In this document: positions 7,817 to 16,000 of the stretch, piece after piece
Layout: the number at the start of each line of letters is the position of its first letter
Numbering within the stretch: position 1 is the stretch's first letter
Assembly: GCA_947174995.1 (NCBI GenBank)
Contig: CAMWLC010000027.1
Span: 1 to 33,082, forward strand
DNA: 33,082 nt
DNA from: an uncultured Porphyromonadaceae bacterium
GTDB lineage: Bacteria; Bacteroidota; Bacteroidia; Bacteroidales; Muribaculaceae
Direction: 5' to 3'
The notes under the pieces: model-generated
What the model was told of the DNA's origin: nothing
What the model saw: the letters and a program-made list of their open reading frames with translations, nothing else
Databases searched by the model: none
Made by a program: the position numbers and the translations under genes

Positions 7817-9379
7817 TTACGCGGCCTTGGGGGTCTGTGGTTCCTCGGTGACGCGCTCCAGCCACTTCACCATGGCGAGCATAGCTCCCATGGAGATGAA
7901 GCAGACGGCGGCAAAGACCACCCACGCCTGCCAGATGGGGCACGCGTTGTAGATGAGCGGGCCGATCCAGAGCAGGAGGTTGCCCACGGCCGTGGCGCCG
8001 AGCCACAGACCCTGGCAGAGGCCCTGCAGATGCTTGGGAGCCACCTTCGAGACGAAGGAGAGACCCAGCGGGGAGATGAAGAGCTCGGCCACGGTGAGGA
8101 AGAAATAGAGCAGGATGAGCACCCAGGGGCCTGTCTTGAGTCCCTCGCGTGCGGTCACGTCCATGCTGCGGAATGCCTCTCCGGAGGGATAGCCGTCAGC
8201 GGCGCATACGATGGTCAGGAAGATGTAGGCCACGGCGGCGAGACCCATACCGATGGCGATCTTGCGGGGAGTGGAGATCACCTTGCCGCGGCGTGCCAGC
8301 ATGTTGAAATACCACATGATGACCGGCGTCAGCAGAATCACGAAGCAGGGGTTGAGGGCCTGCCAGATTTCGGGAGCGATGGAGTCGGTCTTCACGAAGT
8401 CACGCGCGAAGAGGGAGAGCGATGTGCCGTTCTGATGGAAGGAGAACCAGAAGAAGATGGCTATGCCCAGCACTGCGAAGAGGGCGCCCATGCGCTGCTT
8501 GATCTCGCGGGCCATGGCCTGCTTCTCGGCGGCGGTATACTTCACGGTCTCGGCAGCCTCCTTCTTGGCCGGAGAGGGGAGACCCTTCTTGGTCAGCATG
8601 AAGATGCACAGGGAGATGAGCATGGCGCAGACGGAGGCTATGAACGAGTAGTGGATACCCTCGTTGAAGACCTTCAGATACTCCGTGCAGAAATTGCTGA
8701 TGGCCTCCACGCCCGAGGCGTCCGTGAGGTGTACGCCCATGGAGGAGGCGAGTGTGTAGAGGTTGTTGATGTTCTCAAGACCCATGTTGTCGGTCACGCT
8801 CAGATACTGATGGCAGAGCGCGGGGAGGTCGGCGTTATAGGCCAGGTTGTGGGCCTCGAGCCACCATGAGCGGAGCATCGGGGCCACGAAGGGAGCCACG
8901 AGACCGCCCACATTGATGAAGACGTAGAAGATCTGGAATCCCGAGTCGCGCTGGTCGGCATATTTGGGGTTGTCATACAGCTGGCCCACGATGGCCTGGA
9001 GGTTGCCCTTGAAGAGGCCGTTGCCGAAGGCTATCATGAAGAGGGCGCAGCAGGTCAGCGTCAGCAGCCAGGTGGTGTTTTCGGCCGTGGCGAAGATGGG
9101 GAAGGCCAGCACCACATAACCCAATGTCATGATGACGAGGCCCGAGATGATGGTGCCCTTGTAGTTCTGGGTGCGGTCGGCTATGATACCGCCCACCAGG
9201 CTGAGCACGTAGATTCCGGCGTAGAAGAAGGAGTAGATCAGAGTACTGGTCTCCTCTTTCAGACCGAATTTGGAGCAGAGGAAGAGCACCAGCACAGCGT
9301 TCATGATGTAGTATCCGAAACGCTCGCCCATGTTGCTCAACGCTGCCGGGATCAATCCCTTTGGTTGGTTTTTGAACAT
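7817..9379 (-). CDS. POT/PTR-family proton-dependent oligopeptide transporter
   Basis: A 520-aa inner-membrane MFS protein with about 14 hydrophobic segments. Family hallmarks are the N-terminal GERFGYYIM, AGIYVLSLVGGIIAD in the first loop, and FYVFINVGGLVAPFVAP, the PTR signature region. The likely job is proton-coupled import of di- or tripeptides. A soluble insertion of about 50 residues (DLPALCHQYLSVTDNMG onwards) lies between helices after the PTR signature. In canonical POTs the first helix reads ExxERFxYY; here the first Glu is Asn (NMGER, residues 16-20), so coupling may be atypical. It is 62 bp downstream of sufE and may be co-transcribed with it; the terminator at 7735-7777 ends the transcript. 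Confidence 0.92.
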   Translation of the reverse strand: MFKNQPKGLIPAALSNMGERFGYYIMNAVLVLFLCSKFGLKEETSTLIYSFFYAGIYVLSLVGGIIADRTQNYKGTIISGLVIMTLGYVVLAFPIFATAENTTWLLTLTCCALFMIAFGNGLFKGNLQAIVGQLYDNPKYADQRDSGFQIFYVFINVGGLVAPFVAPMLRSWWLEAHNLAYNADLPALCHQYLSVTDNMGLENINNLYTLASSMGVHLTDASGVEAISNFCTEYLKVFNEGIHYSFIASVCAMLISLCIFMLTKKGLPSPAKKEAAETVKYTAAEKQAMAREIKQRMGALFAVLGIAIFFWFSFHQNGTSLSLFARDFVKTDSIAPEIWQALNPCFVILLTPVIMWYFNMLARRGKVISTPRKIAIGMGLAAVAYIFLTIVCAADGYPSGEAFRSMDVTAREGLKTGPWVLILLYFFLTVAELFISPLGLSFVSKVAPKHLQGLCQGLWLGATAVGNLLLWIGPLIYNACPIWQAWVVFAAVCFISMGAMLAMVKWLERVTEEPQTPKAA

Positions 9380-9441
9380 GATGTGTTATGGTTTTGATGG
9401 TTAGAGAATCGGGTGGGAGATTTGGGAGGGGTGGGAGGAAA

Positions 9442-9873
9442 TCAGGCCTTTTGGTCGAGGGCCTGGAAGGCCTTGGCGTAGTTGCGTATCTGGCGCACCA
9501 TCGCCACCAGGCCATTGGAGCGCGTGGGGGAGAGGTGCTCCTTGAGCCCGATGCGGTCGATGAAATAGAGGTCGGCGTCGAGTATCTCCTGCGGGGAGCG
9601 TCCCGAGAGCACGCGCATCAGCAGGGCCACGATCCCCTTCACGATCAGGGCGTCCGAATCGGCGTCGAAATCGATGTTGCCCTTGTCGTCGCGCCGCGCG
9701 TCTATCCATACGCGGCTCTGACACCCCTCGATGAGGTTGGCCTGGGTCTTTTCAGCCTCCGGCATCTCGGGCAGCGTGTTGCCGGTGTCGATTATGAGGG
9801 CGTAACGGTCCATCCAGTCGTCCAGACCCTCGAATTCCTCTATTATCTCGTCTTGAGCTTCGTTTATAGTCAT
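9442..9873 (-). CDS. sufE: SufE family Fe-S cluster assembly sulfur acceptor
   Basis: A small cytosolic protein of the SufE family, which takes persulfide sulfur from the cysteine desulfurase SufS and passes it to the SufBCD scaffold. The acceptor Cys lies in NLIEGCQSRVW, the standard SufE active loop, and the C-terminal IGLKEHLSPTRSNGLVAMV segment is also characteristic. Length (143 aa from MTINEAQ) matches the family. An alternative ATG four codons upstream (9885, MIQT) is possible; MTINEAQDEI is preferred by similarity to homologues. No other suf genes are adjacent. It is divergent from greA and has its own promoter-like element at 9947-9954. Confidence 0.93.
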   Translation of the reverse strand: MTINEAQDEIIEEFEGLDDWMDRYALIIDTGNTLPEMPEAEKTQANLIEGCQSRVWIDARRDDKGNIDFDADSDALIVKGIVALLMRVLSGRSPQEILDADLYFIDRIGLKEHLSPTRSNGLVAMVRQIRNYAKAFQALDQKA

Positions 9874-9910
9874 AGTCTGTATCAAATTTGGGTATATGCT
9901 TGATTGCGGG

Positions 9911-9954
9911 CCGCGCGTTCCCCCGGTAGGGAAGCGGAGCCGGGGACAAAGTTA
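9911..9954 (-). promoter_or_regulatory. sufE promoter element and 5' hairpin
   Basis: On the minus strand TAACTTTG (9947-9954) matches the TAnnTTTG -7 box; no clear -33 box is seen at 19 bp. Just downstream, near the expected 5' end of the RNA, TTCCC (9918-9922) and GGGAA (9929-9933), flanked by CCGC/GCGG, can form a hairpin (9911-9937). Confidence 0.5.
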
Positions 9955-10004
9955 ATAAAAAAAGTTGTCAGGCGGAAAGTTTGGCAAATAAAACGTCCCG
10001 AAAT

Positions 10005-10035
10005 TTTGATAAACGGAAAAAAATGGCTAAATTTG
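10005..10035 (+). promoter_or_regulatory. Bacteroidota promoter of greA
   Basis: TTTG (10005-10008) followed after exactly 19 bp by TAAATTTG (10028-10035) matches the -33/-7 consensus of Bacteroidota sigma factor ABfA. The predicted start is near 10042, which leaves a leader of about 150 nt before greA. Confidence 0.75.
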
Positions 10036-10041
10036 CACTCG

Positions 10042-10195
10042 AAATCCGGAGGCCCGTTGGTGTCCGGAGAGCGATTTGAAGAATCTTTTTTGTATCGTGT
10101 GTCCCGGTGAGCCGGGATGGCGGTAAAAAGAAGGTTCCTATTTTTTTACTAATCTTATAAGTGTAAGTCCGGCACAAGGACCGGATAAGCAACAG
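10042..10195 (+). other. Long greA leader with small hairpins
   Basis: The rest of the 322-bp gap between sufE and greA is an approximately 150-nt untranslated leader. It holds TCCCGG-TGAG-CCGGGA (10102-10117) and a TCCGG/CCGGA pair close to the start codon (about 10168-10185). No upstream ORF with a convincing start was seen. E. coli greA also has a regulatory leader (GraL), but no sequence likeness is claimed. Confidence 0.4.
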
Positions 10196-10660
10196 ATGGC
10201 AACTTATCTCACACAAGAAGGATATGACAAGAAGATGGCCGAGCTGGCTGAACTCGAAGCCCAGCGCCCGGCCGTGAAGCAGGCTATAGCTGAGGCGCGC
10301 GACAAGGGTGACCTCTCGGAGAATGCCGAATACGACGCCGCCAAGGAGGCGCAGGGGATGCTCGAAATGAAAATCGCCAAGATCAAGGAGCTCATAGCCT
10401 CCGCGCGAATCATCGACGAGAGCCGCCTCAATACCGAGGAGGTGCAGATTCTCAATAAGGTCACCATCCGCAACGTGGCCAACGGCATGACCATGACCTA
10501 TACCATCGTCACCGAGAACGAAGCCAACCTGCGCGAGCACAAGATAGCCTCCAGCACCCCCATCGCCCAGGGACTCCTGGGCCACAAGGTGGGAGACATC
10601 GTGCAGGTGAAGGCCCCGGCGGGCCAGCTCACTTTCGAGATCGTGAAGATTGAAATCTGA
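10196..10660 (+). CDS. greA: Transcription elongation factor GreA
   Basis: A 154-aa protein that rescues backtracked RNA polymerase by stimulating transcript cleavage through the secondary channel. The N-terminal coiled coil (about residues 1-75) has the acidic tip GDLSENAEYDAAKE at 38-51, whose Asp/Glu residues position the catalytic metal. The C-terminal FKBP-like domain carries SSTPIAQGLLGHKVGDIVQVKAP. Length is standard. The first gene after a good promoter, it is followed 32 bp later by the HIT-family gene on the same strand, a pairing I recall as common in Bacteroidota. Confidence 0.97.
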   Translation: MATYLTQEGYDKKMAELAELEAQRPAVKQAIAEARDKGDLSENAEYDAAKEAQGMLEMKIAKIKELIASARIIDESRLNTEEVQILNKVTIRNVANGMTMTYTIVTENEANLREHKIASSTPIAQGLLGHKVGDIVQVKAPAGQLTFEIVKIEI

Positions 10661-10692
10661 GGACACTCGTTCACTCCAAAGCATACGCGACC

Positions 10693-11085
10693 ATGACCAT
10701 ATTCTCGAAAATCATAGCCGGGGAGATACCCTCCTACAAAGTGGCGGAGAACGACGAGTTTTTCGCATTTCTCGACATCAATCCCGTCAACTGGGGCCAT
10801 ACCCTTGTGGTGCCCAAGCAGGAGACGGACTACATTTTCGACATCGACGACGAGCGTCTGGGCCGCATGGCTCAGTTTGCCAAGCGCGTGGCGCACGCCA
10901 TCGGCAAGGCTGTCCCCTGCCGCAAGGTAGGTATGGCCGTCATCGGTCTCGAAGTGCCCCACGCCCATATCCACCTCGTCCCCATGGAGAAGGAGGGCGA
11001 CATGGACTTCTCCCGTAAAATCTCCGACCCGGACCCCGCCAGGATGGAGGAGATCAGAAGCGCGATAGCCGCCGCTTCCGAATAA
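10693..11085 (+). CDS. HIT family nucleotide-binding protein
   Basis: A 130-aa histidine-triad protein (HINT/HinT-like), likely a purine nucleoside phosphoramidase or AMP-lysine hydrolase. It shows the family start TIFSKIIAGEIPSYKV, the FLDINPVNWGHTLVVPKQ segment and the triad HAHIHLVP at residues 90-97 (His90, His92, His94). It is encoded 32 bp downstream of greA and the pair ends in the strong terminator at 11138-11194. The physiological substrate is not known from sequence. Confidence 0.95.
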   Translation: MTIFSKIIAGEIPSYKVAENDEFFAFLDINPVNWGHTLVVPKQETDYIFDIDDERLGRMAQFAKRVAHAIGKAVPCRKVGMAVIGLEVPHAHIHLVPMEKEGDMDFSRKISDPDPARMEEIRSAIAAASE

Positions 11086-11121
11086 GAGAATTTTTCCCTA
11101 AGAGGATATTTCCGAATAAGA
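11076..11121 (+). repeat. Short imperfect direct repeat spanning the HIT stop codon
   Basis: TTCCGAATAAGA occurs at 11076-11087 and again at 11110-11121, each followed within a few bases by TTTTTCCC. The first copy includes the HIT-gene stop codon (TAA at 11083-11085). It looks like a small local duplication of the gene's end. Confidence 0.6.
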
Positions 11122-11137
11122 TTTTTCCCAAGACTTC

Positions 11138-11194
11138 AAAAGGGAGCGTCCCTGCCGAAAAAAGACACAGCAATCGGCAGGGACGCTCCCTTTT
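11138..11194 (+). terminator. Strong Rho-independent terminator after the HIT gene
   Basis: A perfect 21-bp stem runs from AAAAGGGAGCGTCCCTGCCGA's left arm (11138-11158) to the right arm 11174-11194, with a 15-nt loop and TTTTTT at 11191-11196. It closes the greA-HIT unit. Confidence 0.93.
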
Positions 11195-11263
11195 TTGTTA
11201 TAACTTTAACAACAGTAAAATCGCAATTTCAGCTTGCCTGTTCAAGTACAAATAAGACAAAAT

Positions 11264-12922
11264 ATGGAAATACTCAACTTCATCAAGATCTATGAGAAAA
11301 GTTTCATAGAAAACTGGGATCTTCCGGCTCTGACCGACTATCCCACGGGCCACACCGTCACCTACGGGCGCCTGGCCACGGAGATAGCCCTCATCCATCG
11401 CTTCTTCAAGAGCATCGGGCTGAAGCCGGGCGACAAGATCGCCGTCTGCGGCCGCGACTCCGTGGAGTGGGTCCGCGCCTATATGGCCACAGTCACCTAC
11501 GGCGCCGTGGTGGTTCCCATCCTCGCCGAGTTCAACCCCGTGGACATCACCCATATCGTCAACCATTCCGGCGCGGTGCTCCTCTTCGTGGGAGAGCACA
11601 TCTGGGAGCATATCGACCCCGAGACGCTGCTTAAGGTGAAGGGCGTGATGTCGCTCGACCGCCGCGCCGTGCTCTACGAGCGTCACGGCTCCGAGCTCTC
11701 CCGCGACCTCAAGCTCCTCAAGCGCCGCTTCCGCCGCGACTATCCGGAGGGTTACACCTCCCACGATGTCAAATACATCGACCGCGCCAACTCCGAGGTG
11801 GTGGAGATCAACTATACCTCCGGCACCACGGGTTTCTCCAAGGGTGTGATGCTCACCGGCGAGAACCTCGCGGGAAACGTCTGCTACGGCATGGAGAGCG
11901 TGCTTCATTTCCGCTCCTCCCGCGCCTTAGCTTTCCTCCCCCTGGCCCACGCCTACGGTTGCGCCTTCGATATGCTCACCCCCTTAGCTGTCGGCAGCCA
12001 CATCACTCTCCTGTGCAAGACCCCCTCGCCCCGTGTCCTCCTCAAGGCCCTGGCCGAGGTCAAGCCCCATCTCGTGATATGCGTGCCGCTGATTCTGGAG
12101 AAGATCTACCGCAACCAGATTCTCCCCATGATTTCGCGCGGTGCGGTGCGCTGGACCCTCGCCGTGCCACTGCTCGACAAGGTGATATACAGCAAGATAC
12201 GCAACCGTCTCATCGAGGCCTTCGGTGGAGAGTTCGAGCAGCTGATTGTCGGGGGTGCCCCCCTCAACCATGAGGTGGAGGAATTCCTTTATAAAATCAA
12301 ATTCCCCTTCTCCGTGGGCTACGGCATGACGGAGTGCGGTCCCCTGATCAGCTTCACCCCCTGGAAGGAGTTCGTGCCCGGCAGTTCGGGGCGCACCCTT
12401 CCCGACATGGAGTCCAAGATACTCAGCAGCGACCCGGAGAATGTCCCCGGAGAGATATGCGTGCGCGGTGCAAACGTGATGAAGGGGTATTACCGCAACC
12501 CCGAGGCCACCAAGGCCGTGCTCAACGAGGATGGCTGGCTTCACACCGGCGACATGGGCACGCGCTCGGCCGACGGCACCCTCTTCCTGCGCGGCCGCTC
12601 CAAGACGATGCTCCTCTCCGCCTCGGGTCAGAATATCTATCCCGAGGAGATAGAAGCCAAGCTCAACAATATGCCCTTCGTGGCCGAGAGCCTCGTAGTG
12701 GAGCGCGACGGCAAACTCGTGGGCCTGGTCTATCCTGACTATGACGCGGCAGACCGTGTGGGCATCACCTCCGTGGAACTCCCCGAATCCATGGAGAAAG
12801 TGAGGGCCGAGCTCAACGCCCTCGTGGCCCCCTACGAGCGCCTGAGCCGCATCATCCTGATGCCCCACGAGTTCGAGAAGACCCCCAAGCGCAGCATCAA
12901 GCGCTTCCTCTACACGCAGTAA
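11264..12922 (+). CDS. AMP-binding long-chain fatty acid-CoA ligase (FadD-like)
   Basis: A 552-aa adenylate-forming enzyme that activates a carboxylic acid, probably a long-chain fatty acid, with ATP and CoA. The P-loop YTSGTTGFSKG is at about residues 184-194, followed by AFLPLAHAYG, the A5 motif GYGMTECGP near 352, the A7 motif HTGDMG near 428, the hinge LRGRSKTMLL and the C-terminal catalytic Lys in PKRSIKRF. The protein is cytosolic or membrane-associated. The start is the ATG at 11264 (MEILNFIKIYEKSF); the open frame continues upstream only through a TTG and intergenic sequence. It stands alone between two terminators. The exact chain length of the substrate cannot be read from the sequence. 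Confidence 0.92.
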   Translation: MEILNFIKIYEKSFIENWDLPALTDYPTGHTVTYGRLATEIALIHRFFKSIGLKPGDKIAVCGRDSVEWVRAYMATVTYGAVVVPILAEFNPVDITHIVNHSGAVLLFVGEHIWEHIDPETLLKVKGVMSLDRRAVLYERHGSELSRDLKLLKRRFRRDYPEGYTSHDVKYIDRANSEVVEINYTSGTTGFSKGVMLTGENLAGNVCYGMESVLHFRSSRALAFLPLAHAYGCAFDMLTPLAVGSHITLLCKTPSPRVLLKALAEVKPHLVICVPLILEKIYRNQILPMISRGAVRWTLAVPLLDKVIYSKIRNRLIEAFGGEFEQLIVGGAPLNHEVEEFLYKIKFPFSVGYGMTECGPLISFTPWKEFVPGSSGRTLPDMESKILSSDPENVPGEICVRGANVMKGYYRNPEATKAVLNEDGWLHTGDMGTRSADGTLFLRGRSKTMLLSASGQNIYPEEIEAKLNNMPFVAESLVVERDGKLVGLVYPDYDAADRVGITSVELPESMEKVRAELNALVAPYERLSRIILMPHEFEKTPKRSIKRFLYTQ

Positions 12923-12936
12923 GAGTGTTCAGTGTA

Positions 12937-12970
12937 AAAAGGGCCGTATCCTCCCGGACGCGGCCCTTTT
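12937..12970. terminator. Bidirectional terminator between acyl-CoA ligase and C10 protease genes
   Basis: AAAAGGGCCG (12937-12946) pairs with CGGCCCTTTT (12961-12970) across a 14-nt loop. A- and T-tracts lie on both sides, so it can end the plus-strand ligase transcript and the converging minus-strand protease transcript. Confidence 0.88.
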
Positions 12971-13017
12971 CATGCTTAGCTATTTATGGTTTTCCTAATG
13001 TCTGTATAGAGTCTGTA

Positions 13018-16000
13018 TCAGAAGCGGATCTTGCTTCCTCCGATGACGTATATGCCGGGGGCGGGAGCGGGGATCTCATTGCGTCCGGCCTTGAGAGCAA
13101 TGGTCATCACGGCGCATCCGTCGGTGGAGTAGATGGTGAGGTTGCGGTCGGCGTCAGCATCGATTACGATGGAATTGCCGTTGCGGATCATACCCAGACC
13201 GTCAGCGCGGAGCATTTCCACGTCGGTTGTGATGTCGGTGGAGGGAAGCTCGGTGTAGATGGCGTCCGTAGCGACGGGGGAAGTGGCGTATACCTCGAAG
13301 GGCTTCACGGTAACGGTGCCGTCGGTGCCGGCCTGCTCGAAAGCGGAGCCATCCTCATTGAGGAAGTAGGTCTCGGCTGCGGGAAGCTCGCGCTCCGTGT
13401 AGGAGGCGTTGACGGAGTAGTCCGCACCCTGTGCCACGGCCTCCTGCGGAGTTGCGGGCACAGTGCCTGCTGAGGTGGAGAAGGTGGCCTTGCCGGTCAC
13501 GGGAGAGTAGACCACGCAGGGATCGTTTGCCGAGATGGCGTTCAGACGGCCCATGTTCTCGTCGTCGTTGCCGAATCCGAACACCTGGAGGTATTCGCTG
13601 CCTGCGGCGCGGCGGAGGTTGTTGTATATCGGCATCTCATCGCCGTATGCGTTGGTGACGGTCTCCACGTCGAAGGGCATCACCAGGGCGTTCCATTCGT
13701 TCAAATCGCACTCCATGCTTACCGAAGCGCCGTCGGCCACGGTGAAGGAATGGGGTATCGAGAGGGGGTATCCCTCGGAGAGGCGGATGGAGCCGGCTGC
13801 GGAGTACACTCGTCCGTCGCTTCCTGCCGCGTCGTTGCCGGCATTGGCTACGGAAGTAGTGAGATAGTTGGCGCGAGCCGCAGGCACTGCCACACCCTGG
13901 TCAAGCACCACGATGCAGTTGGGGTTCAGGCCGTCGAAAGCCTCGGAGTGTACGTCGGCGGCACGGCGCGGAGCGCGTGCGGGAGCCTGTGCGGCGGAGG
14001 CGGTGTTGTCGGCCAGCAGGGTCAGCGAGGTGAGGGATGAGCAACCCTTGAAGGCTCCGGCACCGATGGAAGACACGCCGGTTAGGAAGATCGACTTGAG
14101 GGATGAGCAACCCTTGAAGGCCTCGGCGCCCACGTGGTTGACAGTAGCGGGGATGTCGATGGTGGTGAGCTTGGAGCATCCCTCGAAGAGATTCTCGGGA
14201 ATTGTCTCCACGCGAGGTAGCACGATGTTTTCCAGATCGTTCAGACGGCTGAAGGAGGCCGGGGGAAGTTCACCTATGAACTCGGAAAGGTCGAGGCTGC
14301 GCAGGGCGGGGAAGCTTTCCATTGCGATACCCATCATGGCGGGATCTATTTCACCGGAAAGGGCTATGGAGGTCACTACGGCTGCCTCCACGGGGTTGAT
14401 GGCGGAGATTTCATCGCCGTTGAGACGTGCACCCTCTCCGGGCACTGCGTAGATGTCAAGAAGTCTTTCGGAACCATTGACCAGCATGGAGTAGTATCCC
14501 TCCTCGTCGGGAGTGAGCTCCTGCTTTCCCCACATCACACGCGGAGTGAGACCATCGGGATGTTCGGGATTGAAGGTGAGCTTGAAGCGCACGGTGGAAT
14601 TCTCGGCCACATTGCTCATACCTGTCACATGACCGTAAACTTTCTCGTAGGTAGGCTCGATGCCGTCGGCGTTTGTCACCTCGGGTACGGAAATTGCGAA
14701 AATGGGATCCATGTAGCGGAAGTCAACCTCGTGGAGATACACCACCTTGATCTCGTGATTGCCGCTTGTGCCGGCTTTCTTGGCGGGATTGTAGAAGGTC
14801 ACGGGGATGGTGCCGTCGGTATCGGGGGTCACGGGCTTGCCGTTGTCAAGCACCACGCAGTTGGCTTCGGGATTCACCAGGGAGAGTTTTCCGCTGACGG
14901 TCATGCTCTCGGTGGCCACATCGTTGCCCAGGAAGGAAGCCGCCTTGTCCACATCGAAGCCCTCGGCGGCGCGTATGCGGGAAGGATCGAAAGTCACGCC
15001 GTAGACGGGATTCTCGGAGAGGATGTTGTAGCCGTAATACTTCCAGGGATTGCCATTGTCCATGTGCCTGTATTCGGTCGTGTAGACGTTGAGCTCGCTC
15101 GCAGGCACTACTATGGTGACTTTCTTGGTATCGGGATGTCCCAGATCATAATCATTGCCTGAAAATTGGGTCTCTACGGGATAGAAATGGGAAACGACCT
15201 TTTTGCCGTTCACTGTGTTGAGGGGTCCGGGTACATAAATCGTCGTGAGGGAAGTGCATCCTTGGAACGCCTTCTTGCCGATTGAATATCCGTATTTGAT
15301 GTTGCCGGAGGCGTAGCGTCCCACTTCAAATCTGCATGACTTCAGGGACATCGGCAGGGTGATTTCCTTGAGGTTGGCGCAGTTGTTGAAGGCAGCCTCC
15401 TCAATCATCTCCACGCTGTCGGGGAGTTTTATTTCCTCCACCACGGGGATAATCGGGTTGATTCCGGAGGGATTGTAGAGCAAGTTGGCCGGAATCTTGT
15501 TGGCCGTCTCGTTGCTGTTGCCCGGATTGGCCACGATTGTCACGCCCGAGAGGTCGAGCTTCTTGATGGTCTTGGCGGCGAAGTTCTGGCGGAAAGCACT
15601 GCTCAGATCGTTGGCGTATACGCTGCCGGTGACGATGACATTGGGGCGGACGGAAGCCTCGGTGACGGCCTTGTAGAGCTCGCCGGGCTGCACGTTGTAG
15701 GTCACGGCTCCTTCGGCCTTGGGATCGATCACGCTGATCTCGAAGGTCATGTCCTGCATGGCTACGAAAGTGTAGTTGACGGAGGGTGATTCCACTGCCA
15801 CGGGAACGCCGTTGACGCTCATGTTCACGCGATGGGAGGGGCTGTTGGGGGTGACTTTCAGAGTGATGTCACGTCCGTGGATGGCACTTGCCACTGCACC
15901 GGACACCGAGGCACCCTTCACTTCGGGGATGGTGATCGTGTGGACGGGAGTCACATTGTTGATGGCGGGAAGTCCGGCCAGGATACCCTCGCCTTCGGCC

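Noticed and set aside
9955-10195. Possible small gene on the plus strand at 9904-10110
   Set aside because: It spans the sufE promoter and the greA promoter, is rich in Lys/Arg from AT-rich promoter DNA, and has no recognisable domain.
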